A stretch of DNA of 64,000 bases, taken from NCBI GenBank assembly GCA_001544655.2, contig FCOD02000013.1, forward strand, positions 62,001-126,000, read 5' to 3'. Within the stretch, counting starts at the first letter, position 1, and every line of letters begins with the position of its first letter. Positions 50,353 to 58,763 of the stretch are shown in pieces. This DNA comes from Caballeronia turbans (GTDB lineage Bacteria; Pseudomonadota; Gammaproteobacteria; Burkholderiales; Burkholderiaceae). The notes beneath the pieces were generated by a model. The model saw nothing but the letters and a program-made list of their open reading frames with translations, did no database searches and was not told the origin of the DNA. A program made the position numbers and the translations under genes.

Positions 50353-52529
50353 CGAATGCCGGCCCGCGCGAGATAGCGGCGGCGCTGCTCCGCGACTGCG
50401 GCGGTGAGCGCATCGGACGTGATGATCGCCTCCGCCACCATGTAATCGCCGATGCGTCCGTGCCGCTCCGGCCGATAGTCCCGCAACGCGGCCTCGAACG
50501 CGCTGCGCGTGACGAGCCCCATCTCGATCATGATGTCGCCGAGCAAGGGCACGCCGCGCGCGGCCGTGGCGTCGGCAAGCGCCGGCGAGGCATCGTCTTC
50601 GCCATCGCCTGTCAAGACCGGCATGCCGACCGCGCGCAGCATGCGCAGGCCCGCCGCGATCTCGCTTTCGCGCACGATCTGCAGCGCGACCGGGCCGCCG
50701 GACGTCGCGCGCAATTCGGCGAGCGACGCATCGTCGAGCAGGCTCGCGCAGACGAACACGGCGTGCCCGTTCGCATCGATGCCCTGCGGCAGCACGCGCA
50801 GCCGCACGAGCGTCTCGGGCGTCGCGATGCGCGTCGGGTCCATCCGCGCCGCGTCCAAGCGTCCGCGCGGCAGGTCGGCCTGGAACGCGATCGCTTCCGC
50901 GAGCGTTTCCTCGTCGAGCCAGCCGCGTGTCACGAGCACGCGGCCGATCGGCGCTTCGCGTGCATGATCCGTCCGCCGCGCTTCTTCGAGCCGCTCGGGT
51001 GCGATCGCCTGCCACGAGACGAGCAGTTCCCCGAGATCCTGACGCGTGTCGCGCAGGGCCTCGTTGCTGGGGAAATCGTGCATCGTCTTGTCCCATGCGA
51101 GCCGCCGCCCCGTCACCATATGCACGATGAAAAGCCGCCACGCGCGCGCCACCGCCATGAAGTTGATGACGTTGCTGACGACCATGCGCGGCACCGACAG
51201 CACGCCGTGCTCCCAGCCGTAGAGCCGCGTCGTGAAGATGATGCGCTGCGTGACGCGCAGCACGAGCGCGACGGAGTTCGCGGCGAGCAGCGCCTGCAGC
51301 CACCGCGAATCGATGAACGGCGACGGAAAGAAGTCGCCCGCGAGGCCGAGATACGAAGCCGTGGCGAACAGCATGAACTGCACGGCGAGCAGGTATGCGA
51401 GCATGCCGACGAACGCCGTCACCACGCCCTTGCGGTCGCGCATCAGCAGATAGCGATTCGCGAGCGACCCGCTCCAGCCCGTCAGCGCCCATCCCTGCAA
51501 GCCGATGCCGAGCGTCCAGCGCGCGCGCTGCCGATAGGCGGTGCGAAACGTGTCGGGGAAAAACTCGCGCACGCACAGCGGCATCGACAGCCTGATTTCG
51601 CGCTCGCGGCCCAAACCGAACCAGCCCTTGCGGCGCGTCGTGAATTCGACGGGAAAGAGCGGAAAGATCGACTGCATGCCGAGCCGCGTGATGCGCGTGC
51701 CGATGTCGTAATCCTCGGTGAGGCTTTCGGTGTTGAACGGCTGGTGCTGCGTCTCTTCGACGAGCGCGCGGATCGCGCGGCGCGAAAAGCACGTGCCCAC
51801 GCCCGCCGACGGCACCGCGCCCGCAAGACTCTCACGCACGACGAGATCCTTCGCGTGCCATTCCGCGAACTCGTCCATGTACGTGCCGGCGACGAGCTCG
51901 AACCAGTGCCGTTCGAGCGACGCCACCGGCAACTGGATCATGTCCTTGCGCGGCAGGAGATAGTTGAAGAACTTCAGTTCGACGGGATGCAGCACGTCTT
52001 CGCTGTCGTGCATCACGATGCCCGCGAACTCCATCCCGGCTTCGAACTCGTAATGCAGGATCGCCTGCACGAGCCAGTTGAGGCAGTCGGCCTTGCATGT
52101 CGGACCGTCGTGCGGCACTTCCACGCGATGCAGATGCTTGTAGCGATGCCGCATGCGCTCCACTTCGGCGATCGTCGCCGCGTCGTTCTGATACGTGCCG
52201 ACGAACACCGTGTATGCGCGATAGTCGAGCACGCGCACGAGATCCTCGATCATCGCGGCGATGACGTCGTGTTCCTGCCACGCGGGCACCATGATCGCGA
52301 TGGGCTGCTCGTCGCGCGCATAAAGCTGCTCGACGGTGAGCGGCGCGTAGCGGCGCTCGACCGTCACGCGCCGCCAGAACTTGCGCGTCCAGTACCAGAC
52401 GTCGATGAACAGATCGTCCAGGCTCGAAAGCAGAATGATCGCCGCGACCGTCGCGGCCACGTATTCGAGTCCCTGGTAGTACTCGGCGAGCAGAATCTCG
52501 CCGTACCACCCGAGCGCCTCCGGCATCAC
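50349..52529 (-). CDS. nfrB: NfrB-like GT2 synthase with C-terminal MshEN c-di-GMP-binding motifs
   Basis: 726 residues. Membrane segments near 25-45, 370-400 and 410-430. The GT2 domain has PAWQEHDVI, H174-D-S-E-D178, T271-E-D273 and the QxxRW motif Q334-R-A-R-W338. Four C-terminal half-motifs of the MshEN type start near 498 (DLGELLVSWQAI), 527 (PIGRVLVTRGWL), 662 (LLGDIMIEMGLV) and 692 (RIGDYMVAEAII), the RLG-x2-L pattern that binds c-di-GMP. In E. coli, c-di-GMP-bound NfrB makes the N4 receptor glycan from a WecB-dependent precursor. Start may be the GTG at 52529 (4-base overlap with the BcsB-like stop) or the ATG at 52526. Confidence 0.92.
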   Translation of the reverse strand: MMPEALGWYGEILLAEYYQGLEYVAATVAAIILLSSLDDLFIDVWYWTRKFWRRVTVERRYAPLTVEQLYARDEQPIAIMVPAWQEHDVIAAMIEDLVRVLDYRAYTVFVGTYQNDAATIAEVERMRHRYKHLHRVEVPHDGPTCKADCLNWLVQAILHYEFEAGMEFAGIVMHDSEDVLHPVELKFFNYLLPRKDMIQLPVASLERHWFELVAGTYMDEFAEWHAKDLVVRESLAGAVPSAGVGTCFSRRAIRALVEETQHQPFNTESLTEDYDIGTRITRLGMQSIFPLFPVEFTTRRKGWFGLGREREIRLSMPLCVREFFPDTFRTAYRQRARWTLGIGLQGWALTGWSGSLANRYLLMRDRKGVVTAFVGMLAYLLAVQFMLFATASYLGLAGDFFPSPFIDSRWLQALLAANSVALVLRVTQRIIFTTRLYGWEHGVLSVPRMVVSNVINFMAVARAWRLFIVHMVTGRRLAWDKTMHDFPSNEALRDTRQDLGELLVSWQAIAPERLEEARRTDHAREAPIGRVLVTRGWLDEETLAEAIAFQADLPRGRLDAARMDPTRIATPETLVRLRVLPQGIDANGHAVFVCASLLDDASLAELRATSGGPVALQIVRESEIAAGLRMLRAVGMPVLTGDGEDDASPALADATAARGVPLLGDIMIEMGLVTRSAFEAALRDYRPERHGRIGDYMVAEAIITSDALTAAVAEQRRRYLARAGIR

Positions 52530-54748
52530 GCGCGATCCTCGTCATCACCGGCGCGCGCGCGATGCTTCCGGCGCGCCTGGCCCGCGAGCGCGATCAACGC
52601 GAGCAACAGCACCACGAGCACGGCCGGAATGCCCCAGCGCGCCCAATGCCGCGTGACCCAGTCGGCGCTCGACGCGGGTTCGTCGGTCATCTCTTCGGGG
52701 TTGACCGTGTCGAACTGCTTGAGCACGCCGCTGCCGTCGACCACGGCGATATTGCCGCGCGAAAGCTGCAGCTTGTCGGTCAGTACGGGCGCCGCGCCCG
52801 CCGATCGATACACGACGCCGCTCTCGCCGCCCGCACTCGCAACGCTCACGACCGCGACGCGCGAGAGCCCCGACATGTCGAGCAGCGTATCGCCCGCGGG
52901 TGATGTCAGCGAAAGACGCTCGGCCGAATATGCGGCGGGATTCTTCTCGTCGGCGAGCTTGACGTCGGCGGCGAGGAACGGGCCGGCCGGATTCGCCGCC
53001 GCGTCTGCCGCGTTCACCACGAATTTCGCCGATACCGGCGCGATGCCCGCCGCGCCGGTCAGCACGGCAAGGCGCGGGACGCTGTTCATTGCATCGTCGA
53101 GCCAGGCGCGCGGCACGTACACCGTCGCCGACGACGCATAACGCGCCGCCATGCCCGCGAACGTGTTGTCGGGCGGACCTTTCGCAAGCCGCAGATGGCT
53201 CGACGGCAGCACGGCGACGGGATACGTCTGGCGCGCCTGACAGCCGCCGTCCGGCTGGCGGCGGAAGGTCACGCGCAGATCGTTGGTGCGCGCGAGGGCG
53301 TAGCGCGGAATCGGCGCGACGAGACGCTCGCGCGCGCCATCGACGTTGATGAGCTTCGCGCCGATCATCACGTCGTTGAAGTACACGGTGGCGGTTGCCG
53401 CGCCGTTGGAGAGCGTCGGCGAAGCGGCGAGATCGAGCACCACCTGCTCCGGCAAGCGGCCGTTGCCCGAAGCCGCGGCGAGGTCGAAGCGCGCATCCCA
53501 CGACGCGGCCGTCTGCACGTCGACACTGCGCGGATCGCCGCCGAGGTCGGACAGCGCGATGGTGTCGCCGCGCGTCTGCTGCGCCACGTCGATGCGATGC
53601 ACGACCACGCGGTTCGATACATCGATGGGACGCCAGCCGTGCGCAAGCGCGCCGATGCCGCGCGTGTCGCCGACGACGATCATCGCGCGGCCGCCCACGT
53701 GCGCGACGCGCACTTCGCCCGGCGCGAGCGGCGAAGTCAGTTGCGACGCCGATTGCTTGCGCCATGCGTCGAAAGCGGCGAGCGCATCGCCCGATGTGTT
53801 CGTGACTTGCGCGCGCAACGCGTCGAGCGCGCGGTCGATGGTCTTGCGCATCGTCTCGTCGGCGACGACCACGTCCGGGCCGAACGCCGCGCGCGCGCCG
53901 AGCGCGACGAGCGCGCCGAGTTCCGCGTCGTCGGCGATCGCGTGCTTGCCGCCCGCTGCCAGCGCGGCGAACGCGGGCACGCCGCGCAACGGCGCCGGCA
54001 CGTCGATGCCCGTGAGATCCACGGTATCGCCCACGGCCGGCAGCGCCTGCATCACGGGCCGCTTGCCGTCGCGTTGCAGCAGCGCGTCGGTGCGCCAGGC
54101 GGTGTCGAATGCGTTCGCGGACAGCTTGCCGCCCGACACCGCGAGCACCGGCGCGTAAGGCAGCGCGCTCCATGCGGTGCGCAGGTCCTGCACGTCGGCG
54201 GGACTGAAGCGGAACGTGAGACGCGTCGTCGGATCGACGCGCAGCACGTTGCCGATGGCGGTCTGATCCGAGCACTCGCCCTGGCTGACCACCGACGCGA
54301 ACCCAAGCCCCACGCGCACGAAGCCGGCGGAACGCGCCGCGCCATCGACGCCGAGATTGACCGACACGCCGCCCGCATCCTGCGTGAACGCACGCGCGAG
54401 CACCGGCGAGCCGTCGAGAGAAAGGAGCATCGTCACGCGGCCGCCGTCGCCGCGCACATAGCCGCCGTCGAATTGCAGCGTCGCATCGGTGATCGGCACG
54501 CCGGCGGGCACAGGCAGGAAGAACTCGCGGCGCGTATCGGGTGCGCCGAGCGTCACGCTTTCGAGCAGGCCGAGTTGTCGCAAGGTCACGGTGCGCGTTT
54601 CCGGCACATCGAGGCCGAGCCGCCCGAGCGCGCCCGCGATGCCGGTGCCGGTCGCGGCAGCGAAGGCCGCATGCTGCAGACCCAGGAACAGCGCGATTGA
54701 AGCCAGAACGGCACGCTGGGCGCGCCGCTTGAAGATGTCGTTGACCAA
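52526..54748 (-). CDS. BcsB-like periplasmic subunit of the polysaccharide synthase
   Basis: About 740 residues. N-terminal signal (LASIALFLGLQHAAFA), carbohydrate-binding-like domains with EFFLPVPAGVPITDATLQFDG, GVSVNLGVDG, GLGFASVVSQGECSDQ, TATVYFNDVMIGAKLI, LRVTFRRQPDGGCQARQTYP, and a C-terminal anchor (WGIPAVLVVLLLALIALAG). These match BcsB, which in cellulose systems guides the chain through the periplasm beside BcsA. Here it precedes nfrB with a 1-4 base overlap, so it probably serves the NfrB synthase. The start is uncertain: TTG 54748 places the signal near the N-terminus; GTG 54799 is also open. Neither has a good ribosome-binding site. Confidence 0.85.
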   Translation of the reverse strand: MVNDIFKRRAQRAVLASIALFLGLQHAAFAAATGTGIAGALGRLGLDVPETRTVTLRQLGLLESVTLGAPDTRREFFLPVPAGVPITDATLQFDGGYVRGDGGRVTMLLSLDGSPVLARAFTQDAGGVSVNLGVDGAARSAGFVRVGLGFASVVSQGECSDQTAIGNVLRVDPTTRLTFRFSPADVQDLRTAWSALPYAPVLAVSGGKLSANAFDTAWRTDALLQRDGKRPVMQALPAVGDTVDLTGIDVPAPLRGVPAFAALAAGGKHAIADDAELGALVALGARAAFGPDVVVADETMRKTIDRALDALRAQVTNTSGDALAAFDAWRKQSASQLTSPLAPGEVRVAHVGGRAMIVVGDTRGIGALAHGWRPIDVSNRVVVHRIDVAQQTRGDTIALSDLGGDPRSVDVQTAASWDARFDLAAASGNGRLPEQVVLDLAASPTLSNGAATATVYFNDVMIGAKLINVDGARERLVAPIPRYALARTNDLRVTFRRQPDGGCQARQTYPVAVLPSSHLRLAKGPPDNTFAGMAARYASSATVYVPRAWLDDAMNSVPRLAVLTGAAGIAPVSAKFVVNAADAAANPAGPFLAADVKLADEKNPAAYSAERLSLTSPAGDTLLDMSGLSRVAVVSVASAGGESGVVYRSAGAAPVLTDKLQLSRGNIAVVDGSGVLKQFDTVNPEEMTDEPASSADWVTRHWARWGIPAVLVVLLLALIALAGQARRKHRARAGDDEDRA

Positions 54749-54951
54749 GTTGAGTGCTCGAAGTTGACGCAACGGGGCGGGATGGCCGCGAAGGCACACG
54801 CACGTCGCGCGCGATCCGCCTCGATTGCGTGAAGCCTGATTCCGGACTCCCTGGCCGGAACGATCAGGCGCGTGTTGCTGAAGAAAGAGCCGGTGCCCGG
54901 AGTCGCGGCCCGGCCTTTGGCGCGACAGGCTGTACGTACGCGGCCGAAGGA

Positions 54952-56154
54952 CTACGCGAACGCCTCGCCCACGACACGCGTCACATTTTTCGTGGCGCGC
55001 GGCATGACGGGTTTGAATTCCTCGAAGGGGCGGCCCGCGAGCGCCGCGACGATGCGCGCCGAGGCTCGCCCATCGCCGTAGGGATTGACATTGCGGGTGA
55101 ACGCCGCGCGGGCGTTCGTGTCGTCGAGCAGCAGATGGACCGTCGCGGCGATGGCGTCGCTGTCCGTGCCGACGAGCACGGCGGTGCCCGCATCGATGGC
55201 CTCGGGACGCTCGGTGACGTCACGCATCACGAGCACCGGCTTGCCGAGCGCCGGCGCCTCTTCCTGCACGCCGCCCGAATCGGTCAGCACGAGCGTCGCG
55301 CGCTGCAGCAGCCGCACGAAGCCGAGATAGTCCTGAGGCTCGATGAGAAACACGTTCGGCGCACCGCCGAGCGCGCTGATCACCGTTGCGCGCACGTTCG
55401 GGTTCAGATGAACCGGATAGACGATCTGCACATCGGAACGGCGCGCGAGACGAACCAGCGCCGCGCAGATATCGCGCAAGCCCCGGCCGAAACTCTCGCG
55501 CCGGTGGCCCGTGACGAGAATCAGATGCTTCGATGGATCGAGAAACGGAAAGCGTGCGTCGAGCTTGCGGCGCAGCGCATCCTGCGAATCGATGCGCTTC
55601 GTGACGGAATGCAGCGCGTCGATCACCGTGTTGCCGGTGACGAATGCGCGTCCATGCACCGTTTCCTTCGCGAGGTTGGCGTGCGAGCGCAAGGTCGGGA
55701 CGAACATCATGTCGCTCACGACATCGACGAAACGCCGGTTCATCTCTTCCGGCCACGGACTGCTCATGTCGCCCGTGCGCAGCCCCGCCTCGACGTGCGC
55801 GACCGGCACCTGCCGGTGAAACGCGGCGAGCGCGCCCGCCGTCGCGGTGGTCGTGTCGCCGTGCACGAGCACGCGATCCGGCTGTTCCTTGGTGATGACG
55901 TCGTCGATCGCCGCGATGAGGCGCGAAACCAGCCCGTTCAGGCTCTGGTTCTCCGACATGACCGCGAGATCGTGATGCGGCGTGATGTCGAACAGATCCA
56001 GCACTTGCCGGAGCATCGAGCGATGCTGGCCGGTCACGCACACCACGGACCGCACACCGGCTTCCGCTTCCAGCGCCTTGACGAGCGGCGCCATCTTGAT
56101 CGCCTCGGGCCGCGTTCCAAATATGGAAAGTATCGTTTTTCGCTTCGTGTTCAT
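54952..56154 (-). CDS. wecB: UDP-N-acetylglucosamine 2-epimerase (non-hydrolysing)
   Basis: 400 residues from ATG 56154. FGTRPEAIKMAPLVKALE, VCVTGQHRSMLRQVLDLF, RVLVHGDTTTATAGALAAF, VAHVEAGLRTGDMSSPWPEE, LVTGHRRESFGRGLR and LTDSGGVQEEAPALGKPVLV form the full family pattern. The enzyme interconverts UDP-GlcNAc and UDP-ManNAc. In E. coli, WecB is needed for the NfrB polysaccharide. Finding it at the head of this gene set supports a ManNAc-containing product. A 203-base gap (54749-54951) separates it from the BcsB-like gene; I see no clear terminator there, so co-transcription is possible. Confidence 0.95.
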   Translation of the reverse strand: MNTKRKTILSIFGTRPEAIKMAPLVKALEAEAGVRSVVCVTGQHRSMLRQVLDLFDITPHHDLAVMSENQSLNGLVSRLIAAIDDVITKEQPDRVLVHGDTTTATAGALAAFHRQVPVAHVEAGLRTGDMSSPWPEEMNRRFVDVVSDMMFVPTLRSHANLAKETVHGRAFVTGNTVIDALHSVTKRIDSQDALRRKLDARFPFLDPSKHLILVTGHRRESFGRGLRDICAALVRLARRSDVQIVYPVHLNPNVRATVISALGGAPNVFLIEPQDYLGFVRLLQRATLVLTDSGGVQEEAPALGKPVLVMRDVTERPEAIDAGTAVLVGTDSDAIAATVHLLLDDTNARAAFTRNVNPYGDGRASARIVAALAGRPFEEFKPVMPRATKNVTRVVGEAFA

Positions 56155-56502
56155 TAGGTCCCGACGATTGCACAATCTTTAACAATTTCGATTGTATTCA
56201 GACGTTTAGGACCGCCAGCCAACTAAAATGTAAAAAAGTCTAACGAGAACGCGAAGCGCCGGTTTGGCGAGTTTTTGTCCAAAGTCGAGCGGCGTTTTTT
56301 ACCTAACCAGTTAGCTTTCCCAACGTTCGGGCGAGATCGTCGAGGCGAAAATCCGACACTGCGTCGTCGCGTGATTTCGTCTGATGAAAACGCGATATGC
56401 GTGTGAGCGGCTTGCTTGGAGGCGATCGACCATTCGGGAGCTGCGGGGCCGATCGCCCTTTTGAAGGAGCGCTGAAGGACGCGCTCCGAGAACGAAACAG
56501 GC
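56155..56502. promoter_or_regulatory. AT-rich control region upstream of wecB, with two hairpins
   Basis: These 348 bases between the divergent start of wecB and the end of the alcohol dehydrogenase gene hold no gene. The part at 56160-56330 is clearly AT-richer than the rest of the window (TTTAACAATTT, AACTAAAATGTAAAAAAG, TTTTTTACC) and probably holds the wecB promoter and sites for a silencer or c-di-GMP-linked regulator. At 56421-56457 GGCGATCG pairs with CGATCGCC followed by CTTTT. At 56466-56487 GGAGCGC pairs with GCGCTCC. These hairpins may end transcripts from the dehydrogenase side. Confidence 0.5.
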
Positions 56503-57561
56503 TTACTTCTCCATCGTCGCCATATCGATGACGAAGCGATACTTCACATCGCTCTTCAACATGCGCTCATAAGCCTTGTTGATTTCGTCCATGCGAATCA
56601 TCTCGATGTCGGAGGTGATGCCGTGCTCCGCGCAGAAATCGAGCATCTCCTGCGTCTCCGCAATACCGCCGATGAGCGATCCGGCGAGCGAGCGGCGCTT
56701 GAAGATCATGTTCATCACCGAAGGCGACGGGTGCGGATGCTCCGGCGCGCCGACGAGCGTCATGGTGGCATCCCGCTTGAGCAGTGCCATGAACGGATCG
56801 AGATCGTGCGACGCGGCCACCGTGTTCAGAATGAAGTCGAAGCTGTTCGCGTGCGCCGCCATCTGGGCCGGGTCTTTCGAAATCACGACTTCATGCGCGC
56901 CCAGACGCTTCGCGTCCTCGATCTTGCCCGGCGAAGTCGTGAAGAGCACGACATGCGCGCCCATTGCGGCGGCGATCTTCACGCCCATGTGACCGAGACC
57001 GCCGAGACCCACGATGCCGACCTTGTGCCCCTTCTGCACGTTCCAGTGGCGCAGCGGGGAATAGGTCGTGATGCCCGCGCACAGCAACGGCGCGACCGCC
57101 GCCAGTTCGAGGTTCCCGGGGATGCTCAGCGTGAACGCCTCGTCGACGACGATGCTCGTCGAATAGCCGCCCGCCGTGAAGCCGCCGGACTTTCTGTCCG
57201 GCGAGTTATAGGTTTGCGTGAAGCTTTCCGGGCCTTCGCAGAACTGCTCCAGTCCTTCCTTGCAGGACGCGCACGTGCGGCATGAATCGACCATGCAGCC
57301 GACGCCCGCGAGGTCGCCGACCTTGAACTTCGACACGTCCGAGCCGACTTCCGCCACGCGCCCGACGATTTCATGCCCCGGCACGACCGGAAAGTTCGAG
57401 CCGCCCCATTCGTTCCGCGCCATGTGCAGATCGGAGTGACACACGCCGCAAAAGAGAATGTCGATGCGCACATCGTTCGGGCCGACATCGCGGCGCTGAA
57501 TTTCGAGCGGGCCGAGCGGCTTGTCGGCTGCGGCGGCTGCATAGGAATACGCTTTCAGCAT
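56503..57561 (-). CDS. Zinc-dependent NAD(P)-linked alcohol/aldehyde dehydrogenase (YahK/cinnamyl type)
   Basis: 352 residues. Catalytic zinc ligands Cys in FCGVCHSDLHMA and His in PGHEIVG, structural zinc Cys in CRTCASCKEGLEQFC, and the cofactor fold GIVGLGGLGHMGVKIA. The pattern GHMGVKIAAAMG and KRLGAHEVV fits YahK/CAD-type enzymes, which reduce many aldehydes with NADPH. ATG at 57561 has GGAAG upstream. Monocistronic. The hairpins at 56421-56487 follow its stop. Confidence 0.95.
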   Translation of the reverse strand: MLKAYSYAAAAADKPLGPLEIQRRDVGPNDVRIDILFCGVCHSDLHMARNEWGGSNFPVVPGHEIVGRVAEVGSDVSKFKVGDLAGVGCMVDSCRTCASCKEGLEQFCEGPESFTQTYNSPDRKSGGFTAGGYSTSIVVDEAFTLSIPGNLELAAVAPLLCAGITTYSPLRHWNVQKGHKVGIVGLGGLGHMGVKIAAAMGAHVVLFTTSPGKIEDAKRLGAHEVVISKDPAQMAAHANSFDFILNTVAASHDLDPFMALLKRDATMTLVGAPEHPHPSPSVMNMIFKRRSLAGSLIGGIAETQEMLDFCAEHGITSDIEMIRMDEINKAYERMLKSDVKYRFVIDMATMEK

Positions 57562-57972
57562 GATTGTGCTTCCTTCCTTGATTTGAATCTTTCGTGGACG
57601 AGCCGGCCCCGACGCAATGAAAAGGCCGGCCGATGAGACGTGTCAGGTGAACGGGTTTGTGCGGCAGCGAACTGTCGCCGTCATGCACCGCACGCGTTGC
57701 GAGTGACTTGCCGATTGCGCCGATATTTCGGCGGCGCTACGCAACCTCAATACTGTATGCCTATAAAAACTTCTCTGCCGAAATGGCGGCTCGATTATGC
57801 CTTTCGAAAGAACTGTGCAATTGCGTCGCCGGAGAATTTGACAATCGAACGCCCTTCTTTCGACTCCCTGCTAATGGGGATGGTCGAGAGCAGACGAGCG
57901 TCCTAAAGTGATCGTGCGCGAGGACACGGCCATCCTCATCGCACGGCGCCGGAACTTTGAGAGAGCGAGACC
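57562..57972. other. 411-base intergenic region, no gene supported
   Basis: This gap separates the leftward alcohol dehydrogenase from a rightward small hypothetical gene. Several short open frames exist on both strands but have no ribosome-binding site, signal peptide or family match. 57780-57870 is AT-richer, with a TTGACA at 57838-57843 but no partner -10 at the right distance. Probably a divergent promoter region. Confidence 0.4.
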
Positions 57973-58251
57973 ATGAAGGCGAAGGCAATTACGGCAAGCA
58001 TCGGCATGCCGGGCGGCGCGGTCAGCGCCGAGTTTCATATCGACACGGGGCGCCTCAGGATCTTCGAACGCGGCATGCTTCGCGTCGAATTGTTTCCGCC
58101 GCAATCATGGTTCACGGTGGCGTCGGTGGCGGGAAACAGCCGCTGGGGCACGCGGCCGCGCGAAGCGGATATTCGTCTCGTCGTCGAGAACTTCATCCTT
58201 CAGCGCTTCGGCATGACGGCGTACCGGAGCGAAACTTCATGCGCGCAGTGA
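57973..58251 (+). CDS. Small hypothetical protein
   Basis: 92 residues: VSAEFHIDTGRLRIFERGML, VELFPPQSWFTVASVAGN, DIRLVVENFILQRFG. It looks like a small beta-rich folded domain. I recognise no family. ATG at 57973 is preceded by GAGAGCGAGACC. It ends 9 bases before the end of the convergent HNH gene. Confidence 0.65.
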   Translation: MKAKAITASIGMPGGAVSAEFHIDTGRLRIFERGMLRVELFPPQSWFTVASVAGNSRWGTRPREADIRLVVENFILQRFGMTAYRSETSCAQ

Positions 58252-58260
58252 CGTGCGCGC

Positions 58261-58578
58261 TCAGCGTGCACGCGCGCGCCGCGTGCGCTGATAGAAGGCG
58301 TCCGGCTTGGTCTTCACCCATTCGACGAAGCTATGCACGCCTTCGTGCGCGAGCAGTGCATCGACGGTCGAATAGCGCTGCGCCAGCTCCTTTTCGGTGA
58401 AGAGCGCATGCAATTGCCGATGACAGATGCGATGCAGCACGGCCGTCTGCCTGCCACCGTGCGATTTCGGCACGAGATGATGCAAATCGCGCTCCGATGG
58501 CGGCACCGCGCGCCCGCACAGCGCGCAGATTTCCTCCTGCGGCGGGTGATACCACGGCTCCGGTGTGCGCTTCGCCAT
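58261..58578 (-). CDS. HNH endonuclease-like protein
   Basis: 105 residues. CxxC at Cys18/Cys21, His33-His34, Cys52-His53 and His57 (EICALCGRAV, DLHHLVPKSHGGRQ, VLHRICHRQLHALF) form the zinc-supported HNH motif. Such small stand-alone HNH proteins nick DNA in phage or restriction settings, but this family is also common as a single chromosomal gene with unknown role. No mobile-element signs are near it. ATG at 58578. Confidence 0.88.
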   Translation of the reverse strand: MAKRTPEPWYHPPQEEICALCGRAVPPSERDLHHLVPKSHGGRQTAVLHRICHRQLHALFTEKELAQRYSTVDALLAHEGVHSFVEWVKTKPDAFYQRTRRARAR

Positions 58579-58763
58579 TGCGTTCCTCGTTTGTTCTCGT
58601 CGAGTTTACGCCTCGTCTTTCCGCGCCGCATCGGACGATTCATCTGATCAACATTCCTTAGCTTCTCGATTCGACATCCTCATGCGGTGAGTCGTGCGCC
58701 GATACAATGGCTGCGTGAACGCGCGCATCGGCGCACTCCCTGCAACTGCAACGGAGATACACC

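Noticed and set aside
50353-51792. N-terminal extension of nfrA to position 51792
   Set aside because: The extra frame overlaps nfrB in another phase, has no family similarity, and a signal peptide begins exactly at the ATG at 50352.
49776-53141. 1121-codon open frame on the plus strand
   Set aside because: Antisense to nfrA, nfrB and the BcsB-like gene. The product is Arg-rich without any domain.
54754-56157. 467-codon plus-strand frame over wecB
   Set aside because: Antisense to a clear UDP-GlcNAc 2-epimerase gene. No motif.
57640-57906. 88-codon plus-strand frame in the 57.6-57.9 kb gap
   Set aside because: No ribosome-binding site, no family, and composition like non-coding DNA.
58261-58578. 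HNH gene as a mark of a mobile element or restriction system
   Set aside because: No methylase, integrase, repeats or composition shift nearby. Small HNH genes are common single chromosomal genes.
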